From Pseudomonas fluorescens (lineage in GTDB: Bacteria; Pseudomonadota; Gammaproteobacteria; Pseudomonadales; Pseudomonadaceae): a stretch of DNA of 64,000 nucleotides. Of the stretch, positions 38,097 to 47,414 are shown in pieces. The notes under the pieces are model-generated. The model worked only from the letters and a program-made list of their open reading frames with translations. It was not told where the DNA came from and did not search any database. Where the stretch lies: NCBI RefSeq assembly GCF_018614655.1, contig NZ_JAGGOG010000004.1, positions 62,001 through 126,000 on the forward strand, given 5' to 3'. Both the position numbers and the translations under genes were made by a program. The number at the start of each line of letters is the position of its first letter. Position 1 is the stretch's first letter.

Positions 38097-39191
38097 CTAG
38101 CTGCGCGCAAGCCAGCGACCGCTTTCACAGATAACCCGGCCCTCCAGTTCCAATTCCGTGAGAGTCGCCAGCACATGGGACAGCGCTTGGCCGCTGGCAA
38201 CCGCCAAGGCTTCGCTGGTGTGGGGAGCGGCATGCAGCAGCGCCACCAATGGATGAGTCACCGCGATCGGCGCCGGGCGGGACAACGCCTGCCAGCCCCG
38301 CAGGCCCTCAAGAATGTGTTCGATGGTCTCCACCAGCATTGCGCCATCGCGAATCAACTGGTGACAACCCTTGGCGCCCGGATGGTGGATGGAACCGGGG
38401 ATCGCATACACCTCGCGCCCTTGCTCTGCCGCCAGCCGAGCGGTGATCAGCGAACCACTGGCGACGCTGGCCTCCACCACCAATACCCCCAGGGACAAAC
38501 CGCTGATGATGCGATTGCGCCGTGGGAAGTTGCCTGCCTGAGGAGCGGCGTCCAAGGGGAACTCGGAAACCACCGCGCTGCCCTGGGCAATCATCGCCGC
38601 AGCCAGACGTCGATGGCGCTGTGGATAAAAATTTTCCAGCCCGGTGCCCAACACGCCGATTGTCTGCCCACCGACATCCAATGCCGCCTGGTGCGCCGCG
38701 CCGTCTATTCCCAGCGCCAAGCCGCTGGTGATGACAAAACCGGCACTTGCCAGGCTGCGGGAAAACGCCGCCGCAGTGTCCATGCCAGGCCAGGATGCGC
38801 GACGGCTGCCCACCATGGCCAATTGCGGCTTTTCCAGGATGGTGGGGTCGCCGGCGACAAATAACAGCGGTGGTGCATCTGCAATTTCTGCCAGTAGTGC
38901 GGGGTAGTCCGGCAGGTCCCACATCAGCAAATGCTGGGCCGGACGCTCAAGCCAGGCCAACGCGGCACTGGCGCCATCGCGAACTTCCTGGCTACGCCGG
39001 GCCTCGCTGCAAACCATCGGTAAACCCAGGGAGCGCCAGGCGCTGGCTGGCGCGCTGATGGCTTTCGAGGCCGAGCCAAAGGCCTCGATCAACTTTTTGA
39101 AACGTTTTGGCCCAAGCTCCGGCAGCCGGTGCAAACGCAAGCGTGCTTCCAGTTCTGCCGGGGAAAGGGTACGGGTATCGGTCGATGACAT
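38097..39191 (-). CDS. dprA: DNA processing protein A
   Basis: A 364-residue Rossmann-fold protein that loads RecA on incoming single-stranded DNA during transformation. The core motif is MVGSRRAS, with TSGLALGIDGAAHQAAL and PRRNRIISGLS; a winged-helix C-terminal domain follows (residues about 300-364) and a short SAM-like helical N-terminal part precedes. It is present in most pseudomonads regardless of competence. Confidence 0.95.
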   Translation of the reverse strand: MSSTDTRTLSPAELEARLRLHRLPELGPKRFKKLIEAFGSASKAISAPASAWRSLGLPMVCSEARRSQEVRDGASAALAWLERPAQHLLMWDLPDYPALLAEIADAPPLLFVAGDPTILEKPQLAMVGSRRASWPGMDTAAAFSRSLASAGFVITSGLALGIDGAAHQAALDVGGQTIGVLGTGLENFYPQRHRRLAAAMIAQGSAVVSEFPLDAAPQAGNFPRRNRIISGLSLGVLVVEASVASGSLITARLAAEQGREVYAIPGSIHHPGAKGCHQLIRDGAMLVETIEHILEGLRGWQALSRPAPIAVTHPLVALLHAAPHTSEALAVASGQALSHVLATLTELELEGRVICESGRWLARS

Positions 39192-39254
39192 GTGATCATC
39201 CTTGATCGCAACAAGCTGTGGATAACTCTGTTGGTAACTTATTTAGCAGGCTAA

Positions 39255-40055
39255 TTATTGTGTTTGTTCAGGACTCTCGAAACGGTCCATCACTGCCAGT
39301 GAGCGTGAGGCGCTAAGGACCAGTCCGTAACTGAGTTTTTCATAGGTGCGAAACACCAAGAGGGTACCGGCACGTTCATCCGGGATCTTCACCACATCGC
39401 CCGTGACTCGGTCGCGTACGGTTTCCCCGCTCTTTGTCACCGACAGCAAATGGCCTTCCATCAAGCCGTCGCGGCGCCCCCTGTTCAGGGTGACCGCATC
39501 GAGCACACCAATCTGCGTCACGCCCCGGGGCACGTCGATGATTCGCCCTGCAATACGGTGCGCAGGCACTTGGGCCAGTAGGTCCGACAGGGAGGCAGAG
39601 GGCTGCGCGGCGAGCAAACGATCCCCCGGTCGCACCTCCTGGGTCACGCGTTGCACGGCCAGGGTCGTCACATCGCCCGCCATCACAAAACGGGCGGTAC
39701 CGATATCGTCGGCGTTGATTCCCAAGAATTCCTGGCTGTCAGGGTCGGTGTAAACCTTGCCCCGGCGGAAGATTCCATAGGTGGGTTGCACAGGGTCCAG
39801 AACGCCCCGGGCGTGGATTCGCTCACCATTGGCACCCAACACCCGTCCAGCCTCTGCGGCAATAATGTAAGGCGCGGTGTCCAGAATGCCCGGGGTGTCG
39901 AGTATCCGGTTGTGCAGCAAAAAGCGCTGAATAGCCTTTCGGGTCTGGTTGTCCAGTGCCTGGGGCTGCTGTGGAGAAGTGTCGTCGGATAGCGCCGGTA
40001 CATGGGCGTCGGCGGTCATGGCCCACAACAGCAAGACGAGTAGCGATTTCCTCAT
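39255..40055 (-). CDS. Secreted LysM-family protein lacking the LysM domain
   Basis: A 266-residue exported protein (signal peptide MRKSLLVLLLWAMTADA). From about residue 50 on it matches the conserved C-terminal part of the protein usually encoded between dprA and def in pseudomonads (YGIFRRGKVYTDPDSQEFLG, DVPRGVTQIGVLDAVTLN, VKIPDERAGTLLVFRTYEK). As I recall it, the usual protein is about 340 residues with an N-terminal LysM domain (a VxxGDTLWDIS motif). Here only about 30 residues separate the signal peptide from the conserved part and no LysM motif is seen. AGGAG precedes ATG 40055. The partner peptidoglycan function is therefore doubtful. Confidence 0.8.
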   Translation of the reverse strand: MRKSLLVLLLWAMTADAHVPALSDDTSPQQPQALDNQTRKAIQRFLLHNRILDTPGILDTAPYIIAAEAGRVLGANGERIHARGVLDPVQPTYGIFRRGKVYTDPDSQEFLGINADDIGTARFVMAGDVTTLAVQRVTQEVRPGDRLLAAQPSASLSDLLAQVPAHRIAGRIIDVPRGVTQIGVLDAVTLNRGRRDGLMEGHLLSVTKSGETVRDRVTGDVVKIPDERAGTLLVFRTYEKLSYGLVLSASRSLAVMDRFESPEQTQ

Positions 40056-40193
40056 GGGGTGAATCTCCTTTATTATGTACGTTCGCGTGAAACGCCTTGG
40101 CCTTAGCGGCTTTCGGACGTTTTCCACCGGCACTCCCGGGGTCCATCCCCGATGCCGACTTGCCTTTACCTCACATGTGCAGCAATTACGCTT

Positions 40194-40700
40194 ATGGCTA
40201 TTTTGAACATCCTCGAGTTTCCGGACTCACGCCTGCGCACTATCGCCAAGCCAGTGGCCGTAGTGGACGCCAAGGTTCGTCAGTTGGTCGATGACATGTT
40301 TGAAACAATGTATGAGGCCCCGGGCATCGGCCTCGCCGCGACCCAGGTCGACGTGCATCAGCGCGTCGTGGTCATGGACCTGTCCGAAGATCGCAGCGAG
40401 CCTCTGGTGTTTATCAACCCTGAGTTCGAGACCCTGACCGACGAGATGGGCCAGTACCAGGAAGGCTGCCTGTCAGTGCCGGACTTCTACGAGAACGTCG
40501 ACCGTCCGCAACAGGTCAAGATCAAGGCCCTGGACCGTGACGGCAAGCCGTTCGAGCTGATTGCCGAAGGCCTGTTGGCGGTGTGTATCCAGCATGAATG
40601 CGATCACCTCAACGGCAAGTTGTTTGTCGATTACCTGTCCACGCTTAAACGCGACCGGATCAAGAAGAAGCTGGAAAAGAAACATCGCCAGCAAGCTTGA
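40194..40700 (+). CDS. def: Peptide deformylase
   Basis: The 168-residue metalloenzyme removing the formyl group from new proteins. All three motifs are present: GIGLAATQ (residues 45-52), EGCLSVP with metal ligand C92, and HECDH with H134, E135 and H138. ATG 40194 begins the standard [11 protein letters not shown]; the frame is open 14 codons upstream. It is first of def-fmt-rsmB-trkA. Confidence 0.97.
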   Translation: MAILNILEFPDSRLRTIAKPVAVVDAKVRQLVDDMFETMYEAPGIGLAATQVDVHQRVVVMDLSEDRSEPLVFINPEFETLTDEMGQYQEGCLSVPDFYENVDRPQQVKIKALDRDGKPFELIAEGLLAVCIQHECDHLNGKLFVDYLSTLKRDRIKKKLEKKHRQQA

Positions 40701-40712
40701 TTCCTTTCTTTC

Positions 40713-40742
40713 AAAGGCTTGCTCCGGCAAGCCTTTTCTTTT
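40713..40742 (+). terminator. Hairpin with T-rich tail between def and fmt
   Basis: A 10-bp stem AAAGGCTTGC/GCAAGCCTTT (40713-40722, 40727-40736) with TCCG loop is followed by TCTTTTG. It has the form of an intrinsic terminator and may partly uncouple fmt-rsmB-trkA from def. Confidence 0.75.
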
Positions 40743-40755
40743 GTGAGACGTTTCC

Positions 40756-41715
40756 ATGACCGAGCCACTGCGCATCGTTTTTGCCGGTACCCCAGAGTTT
40801 GCCGCCGAACACCTCAAGGCCCTGCTCGATAGCCCCTACGAGATCGTGGCGGTCTATACCCAGCCGGACCGTCCGGCCGGTCGTGGGCAAAAACTGATGC
40901 CCAGCCCGGTCAAGCAGTTGGCTCTGGAGCACAACATCGTCGTGCTGCAACCGCCGACCCTGCGCAACGTCGACGCCCAAGCCGAGCTCGCCGCGCTGAA
41001 ACCCGACTTGCTGGTGGTGGTGGCCTACGGCTTGATCCTGCCCCAGGCGGTGCTGGATATCCCGCGCCTGGGCTGCATCAACAGCCACGCATCCTTGCTG
41101 CCACGCTGGCGCGGTGCGGCACCGATCCAACGTGCCGTCGAAGCCGGTGACGCGATGAGTGGCGTGACCGTGATGCGTATGGAAGCAGGCCTGGACACTG
41201 GCCCGATGCTGCTGAAAGTCACCACACCGATCAGCGCTGAAGACACCGGCGGTAGCCTGCATGATCGTCTGGCCGAAATGGGCCCGCCCGCCGTCGTCCA
41301 GGCCATCGCCGGTCTGGCGGCAGGCACCCTGGAAGACGAAATCCAGGACGATAGCCTCGCCACCTACGCCCACAAATTGAACAAAGACGAAGCACGCATC
41401 GACTGGAGCCGCCCGGCCGTAGAGCTGGAGCGCCTGGTACGTGCTTTCAACCCGTGGCCGATCTGTCACAGCACGCTCAATGGCGAAGCCTTGAAAGTAC
41501 TGGCTGCCAGCCTGGCCGAAGGCAAAGGCGCACCGGGCGAGATCATCGGCGCCAGCAAGGACGGCCTGTTGGTCGCCTGCGGTGAGCAGGCGTTGTGCCT
41601 GACCCGTCTGCAATTGCCCGGTGGCAAGGTGCTGAACTTCAGCGATTTGTTCAATAGTCGCCGTGAGAAATTTGCCGCAGGCATCATCCTGGGCCAAGCG
41701 GTGGAAGCCCAATGA
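40756..41715 (+). CDS. fmt: Methionyl-tRNA formyltransferase
   Basis: A 319-residue enzyme that formylates initiator methionyl-tRNA. The N-terminal transferase domain has [12 protein letters not shown], the catalytic [15 protein letters not shown] block (N and H) and the downstream D in [11 protein letters not shown]; the C-terminal OB-like tRNA-binding domain follows. The stop overlaps the rsmB start (ATGA). Confidence 0.97.
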   Translation: MTEPLRIVFAGTPEFAAEHLKALLDSPYEIVAVYTQPDRPAGRGQKLMPSPVKQLALEHNIVVLQPPTLRNVDAQAELAALKPDLLVVVAYGLILPQAVLDIPRLGCINSHASLLPRWRGAAPIQRAVEAGDAMSGVTVMRMEAGLDTGPMLLKVTTPISAEDTGGSLHDRLAEMGPPAVVQAIAGLAAGTLEDEIQDDSLATYAHKLNKDEARIDWSRPAVELERLVRAFNPWPICHSTLNGEALKVLAASLAEGKGAPGEIIGASKDGLLVACGEQALCLTRLQLPGGKVLNFSDLFNSRREKFAAGIILGQAVEAQ

Positions 41716-43022
41716 ACCCACGTCTGGCCGCCGCCAAGGCTTTGGCCGCCGTACTCAACGGCAAGGCCTCCCTCAACAGTTCGTTGCCAACCCAGCTGGA
41801 TAAAGTCGAGGACCGTGACCGCGGCTTCACCCAGGACCTGGCGTTTGGCACCGCCCGCTGGCAGCCGCGTCTGTCGGCGCTGGCGGCCAAGCTGCTGCAA
41901 AAGCCGTTCAAGGCGGCAGATTCCGATGTCGAAGCGCTGCTGCTGGTGGGTCTCTACCAATTGCTCTACACCCGCGTCCCGGCCCACGCCGCCATCGGTG
42001 AAACCGTGGGTTGCGCCGACAAGCTGAAAAAAACCTGGGCCAAGGCCTTGCTCAACGCGGTGCTGCGCCGCGCCCAGCGCGAGAGCGAAGCCCTGCTGGC
42101 AGAACTGGAACACGACCCGGTAGTGCGCACCGCCCACCCGCGCTGGCTGCAAAAATCCCTGAAGGCCTTCTGGCCTGAGCAGTGGGAAGCCATCTGCGCG
42201 GCCAACAACGCTCATCCACCGATGATTTTGCGGGTCAATCGCCGTCACCAGACACGCGATGCCTATCTCACATTGCTAAGCGAAGCCGGTGTAGCGGCCA
42301 GTGCCTGTGTCTACAGCCAGGACGGTATCGTTCTGACAGAGCCTGGCGACGTGCGTAGCCTGCCTGGCTTTGCCGAAGGCTGGATCAGTGTGCAGGACGA
42401 AGCCGCCCAACTGGCCGCGGACCTGCTGGACCTGGCGCCCGGCCAACGGGTGCTGGACGCCTGCTGTGCACCGGGGGGCAAGACTTGCCACATCATGGAG
42501 GTCGAGCCTGGCCTCGCCGGCGTGGTGGCCGTAGACCTTGAAGCCAAACGCCTGGTACGCGTGCGGGAAAACCTCGCACGCCTGGGCCTGAGCGCCGAAT
42601 TGATTGCCGCCGACGGCCGCGATACAGCCGCCTGGTGGGACGGCAAGCCGTTCCAGCGCATCCTGCTGGACGCACCGTGTTCCGCCACCGGGGTGATTCG
42701 TCGCCACCCGGACATCAAGCTGACCCGCCAACCCGACGACATCGCCGCCCTGGCCGTGTTGCAAGGCGAGCTGCTGGACGCGTTGTGGCCCACCCTGGAA
42801 GTCGGCGGCATCCTGCTTTACGCCACCTGCTCGACGCTGCCTACCGAGAATACCGAGGTCATCGAAGCCTTCCTCGCCCGCACCAGCGGCGCACGGGAAT
42901 TGGACCTCGACATCCAGGCCGGGATCAAGCAGCCTCATGGGCGCCAGTTGCTGGCCCAGGAAGGCGGCCATGACGGCTTCTATTACGCCAAGCTGATCAA
43001 GATTGCCGCCGCACGCGGCTGA
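41712..43022 (+). CDS. rsmB: 16S rRNA (cytosine-967-C5)-methyltransferase
   Basis: A 436-residue enzyme with an N-terminal NusB-like RNA-binding domain (residues 1-140) and a SAM-dependent domain. The SAM motif is [13 protein letters not shown], and the catalytic cysteines are in [17 protein letters not shown] and the TCS of LLYATCSTL. Coupled to fmt, and followed 22 bp later by trkA. Confidence 0.97.
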   Translation: MNPRLAAAKALAAVLNGKASLNSSLPTQLDKVEDRDRGFTQDLAFGTARWQPRLSALAAKLLQKPFKAADSDVEALLLVGLYQLLYTRVPAHAAIGETVGCADKLKKTWAKALLNAVLRRAQRESEALLAELEHDPVVRTAHPRWLQKSLKAFWPEQWEAICAANNAHPPMILRVNRRHQTRDAYLTLLSEAGVAASACVYSQDGIVLTEPGDVRSLPGFAEGWISVQDEAAQLAADLLDLAPGQRVLDACCAPGGKTCHIMEVEPGLAGVVAVDLEAKRLVRVRENLARLGLSAELIAADGRDTAAWWDGKPFQRILLDAPCSATGVIRRHPDIKLTRQPDDIAALAVLQGELLDALWPTLEVGGILLYATCSTLPTENTEVIEAFLARTSGARELDLDIQAGIKQPHGRQLLAQEGGHDGFYYAKLIKIAAARG

Positions 43023-43044
43023 ATAGTTTTAAGGGAGTGACCGG

Positions 43045-44418
43045 ATGAAAATCATCATCCTCGGCGCAGGGCAGGTCGGCGGCACGCTGGCCGAGCATTT
43101 GGCCAGCGAAGCCAACGACATCACCGTGGTCGACACCGACGCCGAGCGCCTGCGTGACCTCGGTGACCGCCTGGACATCCGCACCGTGCAAGGTCGTGCG
43201 TCGTTCCCCACGGTGCTGCGCCAGGCCGGCGCGGACGACGCCGACATGCTGGTGGCGGTAACCAACAGCGACGAGACCAATATGGTCGCCTGCCAGGTGG
43301 CGCACACCCTGTTTCACACCCCGACCAAAATCGCCCGGGTGCGTGAGGCGGCCTACCTGACCCGCGCCGGCCTGTTCGACAACGACGCGATTCCGGTGGA
43401 CGTACTGATCAGCCCGGAGCAGGTGGTCACCCACTACATCAAGCGCCTGATCGAGATTCCCGGCGCCTTGCAGGTGATCGACTTCGCCGAAGGCAAGGCG
43501 CAACTGGTGGCGGTCAAGGCCTACTACGGCGGGCCGTTAGTGGGCCAGCAACTACGGCAGTTGCGTGAGCACATGCCGAATGTCGAGACGCGGGTAGCCG
43601 CGATCTTCCGTCGCGACCGACCGATCCTGCCCCAGGGCGATACAGTGATCGAGGCTGACGACGAGGTTTTCTTCATCGCCGCCAAAGCGAATATTCGTGC
43701 AGTCATGAGCGAAATGCGCCGCCTCGAAGAAAACTACAAACGCATTGTCATCGCCGGTGGCGGGCAGATCGGCGAGCGCCTGGCCGAGGCCATCGAAAGC
43801 CGCTATCAGGTGAAGATCATCGAGATGAACCCGGCGCGCTGCCGGTACTTATCCGACACCCTCGACAGCACCGTCGTACTGCAAGGCAGTGCGTCGGACC
43901 GCGACCTGCTGCTGGAAGAAAACATCGCCGATGCCGACATCTTCCTGGCCCTGACCAACGATGACGAAGCCAACATCATGTCGTCGTTGCTGGCAAAACG
44001 GCTGGGGGCGAAGAAGGTGATGACCATCATCAACAACCCGGCCTACGTCGACCTGATCCAGGGCGGCGATATCGACATCGCCATCAGCCCGCAACTGGCG
44101 ACCATCGGCACCTTGCTCGCCCACGTGCGGCGCGGCGATATTGTCAGCGTGCACTCGTTGCGCCGAGGCGCGGCGGAAGCCATCGAGGCAATCGCCCACG
44201 GTGATTCGAAGTCGAGCAAAGTGATTGGCAAGGCGATCCGTGACATAGGCTTGCCGCCGGGCACCACGATTGGCGCAATCATTCGCGATGAAGAAGTGAT
44301 CATCGCCCACGACGACACCGTGATTGCCACCGGCGACCATGTGATTCTGTTCCTTGTGGATAAAAAACATATCCGCGACGTGGAGAAGTTGTTCCACGTG
44401 GGGTTGAGCTTTTTCTGA
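43045..44418 (+). CDS. trkA: Trk potassium uptake regulatory protein
   Basis: A 457-residue peripheral membrane protein gating TrkH/TrkG. Two RCK repeats are visible, each with a nucleotide-binding fold ([16 protein letters not shown] at the start and [17 protein letters not shown] near residue 235) and a TrkA-C subdomain. The length is standard. The last codons contain a partial parS-like palindrome. Confidence 0.97.
   Translation: MKIIILGAGQVGGTLAEHLASEANDITVVDTDAERLRDLGDRLDIRTVQGRASFPTVLRQAGADDADMLVAVTNSDETNMVACQVAHTLFHTPTKIARVREAAYLTRAGLFDNDAIPVDVLISPEQVVTHYIKRLIEIPGALQVIDFAEGKAQLVAVKAYYGGPLVGQQLRQLREHMPNVETRVAAIFRRDRPILPQGDTVIEADDEVFFIAAKANIRAVMSEMRRLEENYKRIVIAGGGQIGERLAEAIESRYQVKIIEMNPARCRYLSDTLDSTVVLQGSASDRDLLLEENIADADIFLALTNDDEANIMSSLLAKRLGAKKVMTIINNPAYVDLIQGGDIDIAISPQLATIGTLLAHVRRGDIVSVHSLRRGAAEAIEAIAHGDSKSSKVIGKAIRDIGLPPGTTIGAIIRDEEVIIAHDDTVIATGDHVILFLVDKKHIRDVEKLFHVGLSFF
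44390..44405. promoter_or_regulatory. Degenerate parS-like sequence in trkA
   Basis: TGTTCCACGTGG is intact, but the right end of the 16-bp palindrome differs at about three positions. The bases encode the conserved LFHVG end of TrkA, so coding constraint alone may explain the resemblance. Confidence 0.25.
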
Positions 44419-44423
44419 TCTTG

Positions 44424-44518
44424 TAGCCGCTGCCACAGGCTGCGATCGGCCCGCAGGGTCGTAAAATTTCCAGATCGCTGAAGACCTTTGGTCTTATCGC
44501 AGCCTGCGGCAGCGGCTA
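44424..44518. repeat. Inverted repeat of REP-doublet type
   Basis: Arms 44424-44446 and 44496-44518 pair over 23 nt with one mismatch (TAGCCGCTGCC ... GGCTGCGAT) around a 49-nt spacer that holds a smaller hairpin. It is the same arm family as 25669-25801, here between the codirectional trkA and TPR genes. Confidence 0.88.
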
Positions 44519-44541
44519 AAGGTCTATACGGAGTTCACAAC

Positions 44542-44880
44542 ATGCTCGAATCCCTGGAAAAAATGCTCGCCAAGGGTGTGGATAACTCATTGCTGCGGTT
44601 TGGTTTGGGCAAGGGTTATCTGGATCTGAAAGATAACGCCAAGGCGGCCGAGCATTTGCAGAAGTGCGTCGAGTTTGACCCGACGTATTCGGCGGCGTGG
44701 AAGTTGTTGGGGAAGGCGCAGGTGGGGTTGGGGGATCAGGCTGTGGCGCGGTTGGCGTGGGAGCAGGGGATAGCAGCAGCCCAGGCCCACGGTGACAAGC
44801 AGGCCGAAAAAGAGATGGCGGTATTCCTGAAGAAACTCGATCGCCAAGCCCGCTCCCACATTTCGCCGGCGTCAACCTAG
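44542..44880 (+). CDS. Small tetratricopeptide-repeat protein
   Basis: A 112-residue cytoplasmic TPR protein with about two to three repeats (LLRFGLGKGYLDLKDNAKAA; HLQKCVEFDPTYSAAWKLL; QVGLGDQAVARLAWEQGI). ATG 44542 has GGAG ten bases upstream. The final residues RQARSHISPAST read through a REP core (44845-44863), so the C-terminus appears to have been replaced when a REP element entered. Function unknown; the gene position after trkA is conserved in pseudomonads. Confidence 0.83.
   Translation: MLESLEKMLAKGVDNSLLRFGLGKGYLDLKDNAKAAEHLQKCVEFDPTYSAAWKLLGKAQVGLGDQAVARLAWEQGIAAAQAHGDKQAEKEMAVFLKKLDRQARSHISPAST
44845..44863. repeat. Single REP core inside a coding 3' end
   Basis: CAAGCCCGCTCCCACATTT is identical to a 19-nt part of the right arm at 34388-34427. 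It lies in frame within the last codons of the TPR gene. Confidence 0.8.
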
Positions 44881-44893
44881 AGTCAGAAGTAGA

Positions 44894-45781
44894 TCAATAC
44901 CACCGCGCCTCACCCGGTGGCCGTTTCTTGAAGCGCTTCATGCTCCACATGTACTGGCTCGGGTAGGCACCGACATAGCGCTCCACCACCTTGCTCATTG
45001 CTGCGCAGGATGTGGCCGTGTCGGTGCTGTACATGTCTTCCGGCGCCGCTTCCAAAATCACCTTGTAGCCCGAACCGTCCGGCAGCCGCAGCGCATGCAG
45101 GAACACACCCACTGCCTTCCCGCCCGCCAACATGTTCGGCACAAACTTGCTGGTCAGCGCCTGGGTCGCAAAGAACGGCACGAAGATCCCGGCCGATTCC
45201 GCCGGCTCCGGGTCAGCGGGAATGCCCACCTGGCCACCTTTGCGCACTTCCTTGATCACACTGAGGATGCCTTCCTTGGTGGATGCGGCGACTCGGTTGC
45301 CCAATTGCACCCGTTGTTTGCGCAGCAAGTCATCCACCGCCTTGAGCTTGGGCGGACGGTAGAAAATGATCGGTTTGCACTGGCTGCAATAGAAGTGGTT
45401 CAACACTTCCCAGTTTCCCAGATGGCTGGTGATGCCCACCACGCCTTTGCCCGACGCCAGGGCTTCGTGCAGCACTTCCAGGCCTTCAACTTCGCGCACC
45501 AGGTCGATGGAGCGCTGGGCCGGCCAGATCCAGGCGCAGGCGCTTTCCGTCAACGACTTGCCGATGTCCATCAGGCTCTGGCCTACCAGGCGCTCGCGCT
45601 CGGCCTGGTCCATGTCCGGGAAGCATTTGGAGAGGTTGATTCGTACCGTTTCGCGGGAGCGGTTAGGGGTTTTCCACATGATCCAGCCAATGGCCGATCC
45701 CACGGCTTGCACGGCGCGCCAGGGCAGCAGGGCAAACAACCGAAGAGCGCCTACCAACAAGGCGCCTTTAAACTTTTCCAC
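44894..45781 (-). CDS. LpxL/HtrB-type lipid A acyltransferase
   Basis: A 295-residue inner-membrane acyltransferase adding a secondary laurate-type chain to lipid A. One N-terminal membrane segment (LLVGALRLFALLPW) is followed by the catalytic HX4E box in TSHLGNWEVLNHF and conserved blocks (FYRPPK, PADPEPAESAGIFVPFFA). The equivalent in P. aeruginosa at this locus is, from memory, PA0011 (htrB1). It converges with the TPR gene and lies downstream of tag. Confidence 0.9.
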   Translation of the reverse strand: MEKFKGALLVGALRLFALLPWRAVQAVGSAIGWIMWKTPNRSRETVRINLSKCFPDMDQAERERLVGQSLMDIGKSLTESACAWIWPAQRSIDLVREVEGLEVLHEALASGKGVVGITSHLGNWEVLNHFYCSQCKPIIFYRPPKLKAVDDLLRKQRVQLGNRVAASTKEGILSVIKEVRKGGQVGIPADPEPAESAGIFVPFFATQALTSKFVPNMLAGGKAVGVFLHALRLPDGSGYKVILEAAPEDMYSTDTATSCAAMSKVVERYVGAYPSQYMWSMKRFKKRPPGEARWY

Positions 45782-45821
45782 AGGTCACTCCTGATCTTGT
45801 GTGGTGCGCAAAGCGGTCATT

Positions 45822-46379
45822 CTAACCGCCGTGGACCAAGGTGGCGTAGCGATCACAGTCCCGAGTGTGGTCCATGACCATGCCCGAGGCCTGCATGAAC
45901 GCGTAGCAGATGGTCGGTCCAACAAAAGTAAATCCGGCTTTTTTCAGCGCGCGGCTCATGGCTTCGGCCTCTGGCGTAATCGCCGGGACTTCGCTGCGGT
46001 CCTTGAAATGATTGACCTTGGGTACACCGCCAACAAACGACCAGAGCAAACCCACCGGATCCTCCAACGCCAGCCAGGCGGCGGCATTGCGCCGGGTGGC
46101 GTTGAGCTTCAGGCGGTTACGCACGATGCCCGGATCGAGCATCAGTGCCTCGATTTCTTCATCGCTCAACTGCGCCAGACGCGGTGCATCAAAGCCAAAC
46201 AAGACCTTCCGATAATGCTCGCGTTTGCGTAAAACGGTGATCCAGGACAGGCCCGCCTGGAACCCTTCGAGCAAAAGCAGTTCAAACAAACCCTGCGCAT
46301 CGCGCAGCGGCGTTCCCCACTCCTGATCGTGATAAGCCATGTATAGCGGATCTTCAGAACACCAAAAGCAGCGTGGCAT
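45822..46379 (-). CDS. tag: DNA-3-methyladenine glycosylase I
   Basis: A 185-residue base-excision enzyme for 3-methyladenine. The start MPRCFWCSEDPLYMAYHD and the end with HTRDCDRY carry the cysteine/histidine zinc snap (C4, H17 and the C-terminal H and C); ELLLLEGFQAGLSWITVL is the catalytic core. ATG 46379 is the family start, with GGAG six bases upstream. The frame is open for another 1.2 kb upstream only because it runs antisense to glyQ. Confidence 0.95.
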   Translation of the reverse strand: MPRCFWCSEDPLYMAYHDQEWGTPLRDAQGLFELLLLEGFQAGLSWITVLRKREHYRKVLFGFDAPRLAQLSDEEIEALMLDPGIVRNRLKLNATRRNAAAWLALEDPVGLLWSFVGGVPKVNHFKDRSEVPAITPEAEAMSRALKKAGFTFVGPTICYAFMQASGMVMDHTRDCDRYATLVHGG

Positions 46380-46460
46380 AAGGCTCCAGTGAGTGGTGGC
46401 GGGGCCGAATCGGGTATACTCCCGCTCTTTAAATCGCAGCCCAAGTAACAGGTGAATTTC

Positions 46461-47414
46461 GTGAGCCAGCCTACGCCAGCCGTGCGTACCTTCCAAGACT
46501 TGATCCTCGCCCTCCAGCAATACTGGGCCGAGCAAGGTTGTGTGGTACTTCAGCCCTACGATATGGAAGTAGGCGCCGGCACTTTCCACACCGCAACATT
46601 CCTGCGGGCCATCGGCCCGGAAACCTGGAACGCCGCTTATGTGCAGCCCAGTCGTCGCCCGACTGACGGCCGCTACGGCGAAAACCCTAACCGTCTGCAG
46701 CACTACTACCAGTTCCAGGTGGTCTTGAAGCCTAACCCGGACAATTTCCAGGAGCTGTACCTGGGCTCGTTGAAACATGTCGGTCTGGACCCGCTGGTCC
46801 ACGACATCCGTTTCGTCGAAGACAACTGGGAATCGCCGACCCTGGGCGCCTGGGGTCTGGGCTGGGAAGTCTGGCTCAACGGTATGGAAGTCACCCAGTT
46901 CACCTACTTCCAGCAAGCGGGCGGCATCGAGTGCTACCCGGTAACCGGCGAGATCACTTACGGTCTCGAGCGTCTGGCCATGTACCTGCAAGGCGTGGAT
47001 TCGGTCTACGACCTGGTGTGGGCTGACGGTCCGTTCGGCAAGGTCACTTATGGCGATGTGTTCCACCAGAACGAAGTGGAGCAGTCGACCTACAACTTCG
47101 AACACGCCAACGTCGAGAAACTGTTCGAGCTGTTCGACTTCTATGAAAGCGAAGCCAAGCGCCTGATCGAACTGGATCAACCGCTGCCATTGCCAAGCTA
47201 CGAAATGGTCCTGAAGGCATCCCACACCTTCAACCTGCTGGATGCCCGCCGTGCCATCTCGGTTACCGCGCGCCAGCAATACATTCTGCGTGTACGCACC
47301 CTGGCGCGTTCTGTCGCCCAAGCCTACCTGCTGGCTCGCGCCAAGCTGGGCTTCCCGATGGCAACCCCGGACCTGCGTGATGAAGTGTTGGCTAAGCTGG
47401 AGGCTGCACAATGA
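46461..47414 (+). CDS. glyQ: Glycyl-tRNA synthetase alpha subunit
   Basis: A 317-residue class II synthetase catalytic subunit. Typical segments are [38 protein letters not shown] and the [20 protein letters not shown] motif 2 region (first twenty residues named). The start is GTG 46461 with AGGTG upstream, giving the standard [11 protein letters not shown] start. It is divergent from tag and coupled to glyS by ATGA. Confidence 0.97.
   Translation: MSQPTPAVRTFQDLILALQQYWAEQGCVVLQPYDMEVGAGTFHTATFLRAIGPETWNAAYVQPSRRPTDGRYGENPNRLQHYYQFQVVLKPNPDNFQELYLGSLKHVGLDPLVHDIRFVEDNWESPTLGAWGLGWEVWLNGMEVTQFTYFQQAGGIECYPVTGEITYGLERLAMYLQGVDSVYDLVWADGPFGKVTYGDVFHQNEVEQSTYNFEHANVEKLFELFDFYESEAKRLIELDQPLPLPSYEMVLKASHTFNLLDARRAISVTARQQYILRVRTLARSVAQAYLLARAKLGFPMATPDLRDEVLAKLEAAQ

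Noticed and set aside
47050..47075. parS-like word TGTTCCACC in glyQ
   Set aside because: Only the left half matches; the right half of the palindrome is absent.
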